From contig NZ_MAYU01000021.1 in assembly GCF_001685025.1 (NCBI RefSeq), positions 124,001 through 188,000 on the forward strand: DNA of 64,000 bases, given 5' to 3'. Both the position numbers and the translations under genes were made by a program. The notes under the pieces were generated by a model. It was not told where the DNA came from. It searched no databases and was given only the letters and a program-made list of their open reading frames with translations. This DNA is from Bacillus sp. FJAT-27225. GTDB taxonomy: Bacteria; Bacillota; Bacilli; Bacillales; Cytobacillaceae. The stretch's first letter is position 1, and every line of letters begins with the position of its first letter. Below, piece after piece: positions 63,646 through 64,000 of the stretch.

Positions 63646-64000
63646 ATTCAACCCTTTCAAGGTTCCCATACTTATCTAACTGAAATTTCGCTTTATGCTG
63701 GCCCTGTGAACTGTCCTCCTTATCCGCAGCCATCTTCCTAGCCCGGTCGAGGATGGCCATCAGCGCTTGATAGTCTTCCTCAAGGGTAGTCAATTCCTTT
63801 AGAAGCCGTTCGTTTTCCCTTTCGAGCGCTTTAATCCGTGCTTGGGCTTGCTGGATTTCTTCTTCAGCGGTTCCTGCACGTGTATAGAGGTCTTGCAAAT
63901 AGGACAGGATCGCCTTGAAGTCAGGAACGGGTAGAGTACTTATTTGCTGGGCAGATGGAAGTAAATCGCTTAGCTTGGTTTCTTCTGCCTGAGTGGAAAC
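63644..64000 (-). CDS. ylbO: RsfA/YlbO-family transcriptional regulator (partial)
   Basis: The C-terminal 118 codons of a gene whose start lies beyond the right edge. The visible part has a coiled-coil (about EEEIQQAQARIKALERENER) and ends in AKFQLDKYGNLERVE. This C-terminus and the place next to ylbP fit the RsfA/YlbO family: prespore-specific regulators with an N-terminal Myb-like DNA-binding domain, which is not included here. The assignment leans on synteny. Confidence 0.72.
   Translation of the reverse strand, partial: VSTQAEETKLSDLLPSAQQISTLPVPDFKAILSYLQDLYTRAGTAEEEIQQAQARIKALERENERLLKELTTLEEDYQALMAILDRARKMAADKEDSSQGQHKAKFQLDKYGNLERVE

Noticed and set aside
63523-63741. 72-residue plus-strand frame at the right end
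   Set aside because: It runs through the bidirectional terminator and the antisense strand of the RsfA-type gene.

Overview
The window is a chromosomal segment of a spore-forming Bacillaceae bacterium (Bacillus sensu lato). The evidence is the sporulation set spoIIGA-sigE-sigG, spoVD, spoVE and a ylbO/RsfA-type regulator, the bacillithiol gene bshC, a meso-diaminopimelate-type murE, an Ile T-box, a PyrR-attenuated pyr operon, and a gene order that follows the Bacillus subtilis ylbO-to-coaBC region almost gene for gene. Nearly everything is on the minus strand; only rqcH, a small secreted NlpC/P60-like gene and ylbP are on the plus strand. Species cannot be fixed from the sequence alone.

Layout, left to right (minus-strand transcription runs right to left). 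1-2832: coaBC (cut by the left edge), rpoZ, gmk, remA, yicC/yloC. 3026-7867: a Ca2+-type P-ATPase and the divergent ribosome quality-control gene rqcH. 8078-20034: the complete pyrimidine operon pyrR-P-B-C-carA-carB-K-D-F-E with its promoter and three PyrR-type attenuators. 20054-26220: the pseudouridine synthase ylyB, lspA, a secreted NlpC/P60-fold protein whose catalytic residues are all replaced, ileS with its T-box, and divIVA. 26357-29776: the ylm cell-division neighbourhood. 29931-40023: a 130-bp satellite array, sigG, sigE, spoIIGA, a degenerate region, ftsZ, ftsA, sbp, ylxX, ylxW, divIB. 40180-55334: the dcw cluster murB, murG, spoVE, murD, mraY, murE, spoVD, pbpB, ftsL, rsmH, mraZ. 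55825-64000: bshC, a DUF3397 gene, panE, a three-gene acyl-CoA carboxylase cassette, ylbP and a partial ylbO/RsfA gene.

The genes work together in three main systems: de novo UMP synthesis and uracil uptake, tuned by PyrR; peptidoglycan precursor synthesis with divisome assembly (MurB/C-pathway enzymes, MraY, MurG, SpoVE, PBPs, FtsA/Z, SepF, DivIVA), autoregulated at the mraZ promoter; and commitment to sporulation through the SpoIIGA-SigE-SigG relay.

The most unusual content is intergenic. Three tandem arrays at 42645-42940, 50785-51186 and 59290-59537 have unrelated sequences, yet all repeat with a 52-bp period and carry palindromes. A fourth array (29931-30945) repeats every 130 bp, and 52 and 130 are both multiples of 26. 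All four lie 3' of the terminator of one transcription unit and 5' of the next. Other oddities are the NlpC/P60 pseudoenzyme, a dispersed repeat family beside two of the arrays, a structured fragment resembling an IS200/IS605 end next to ftsZ, and a probable gene remnant between ftsZ and spoIIGA. No tRNA, rRNA, complete insertion sequence or CRISPR array was seen.
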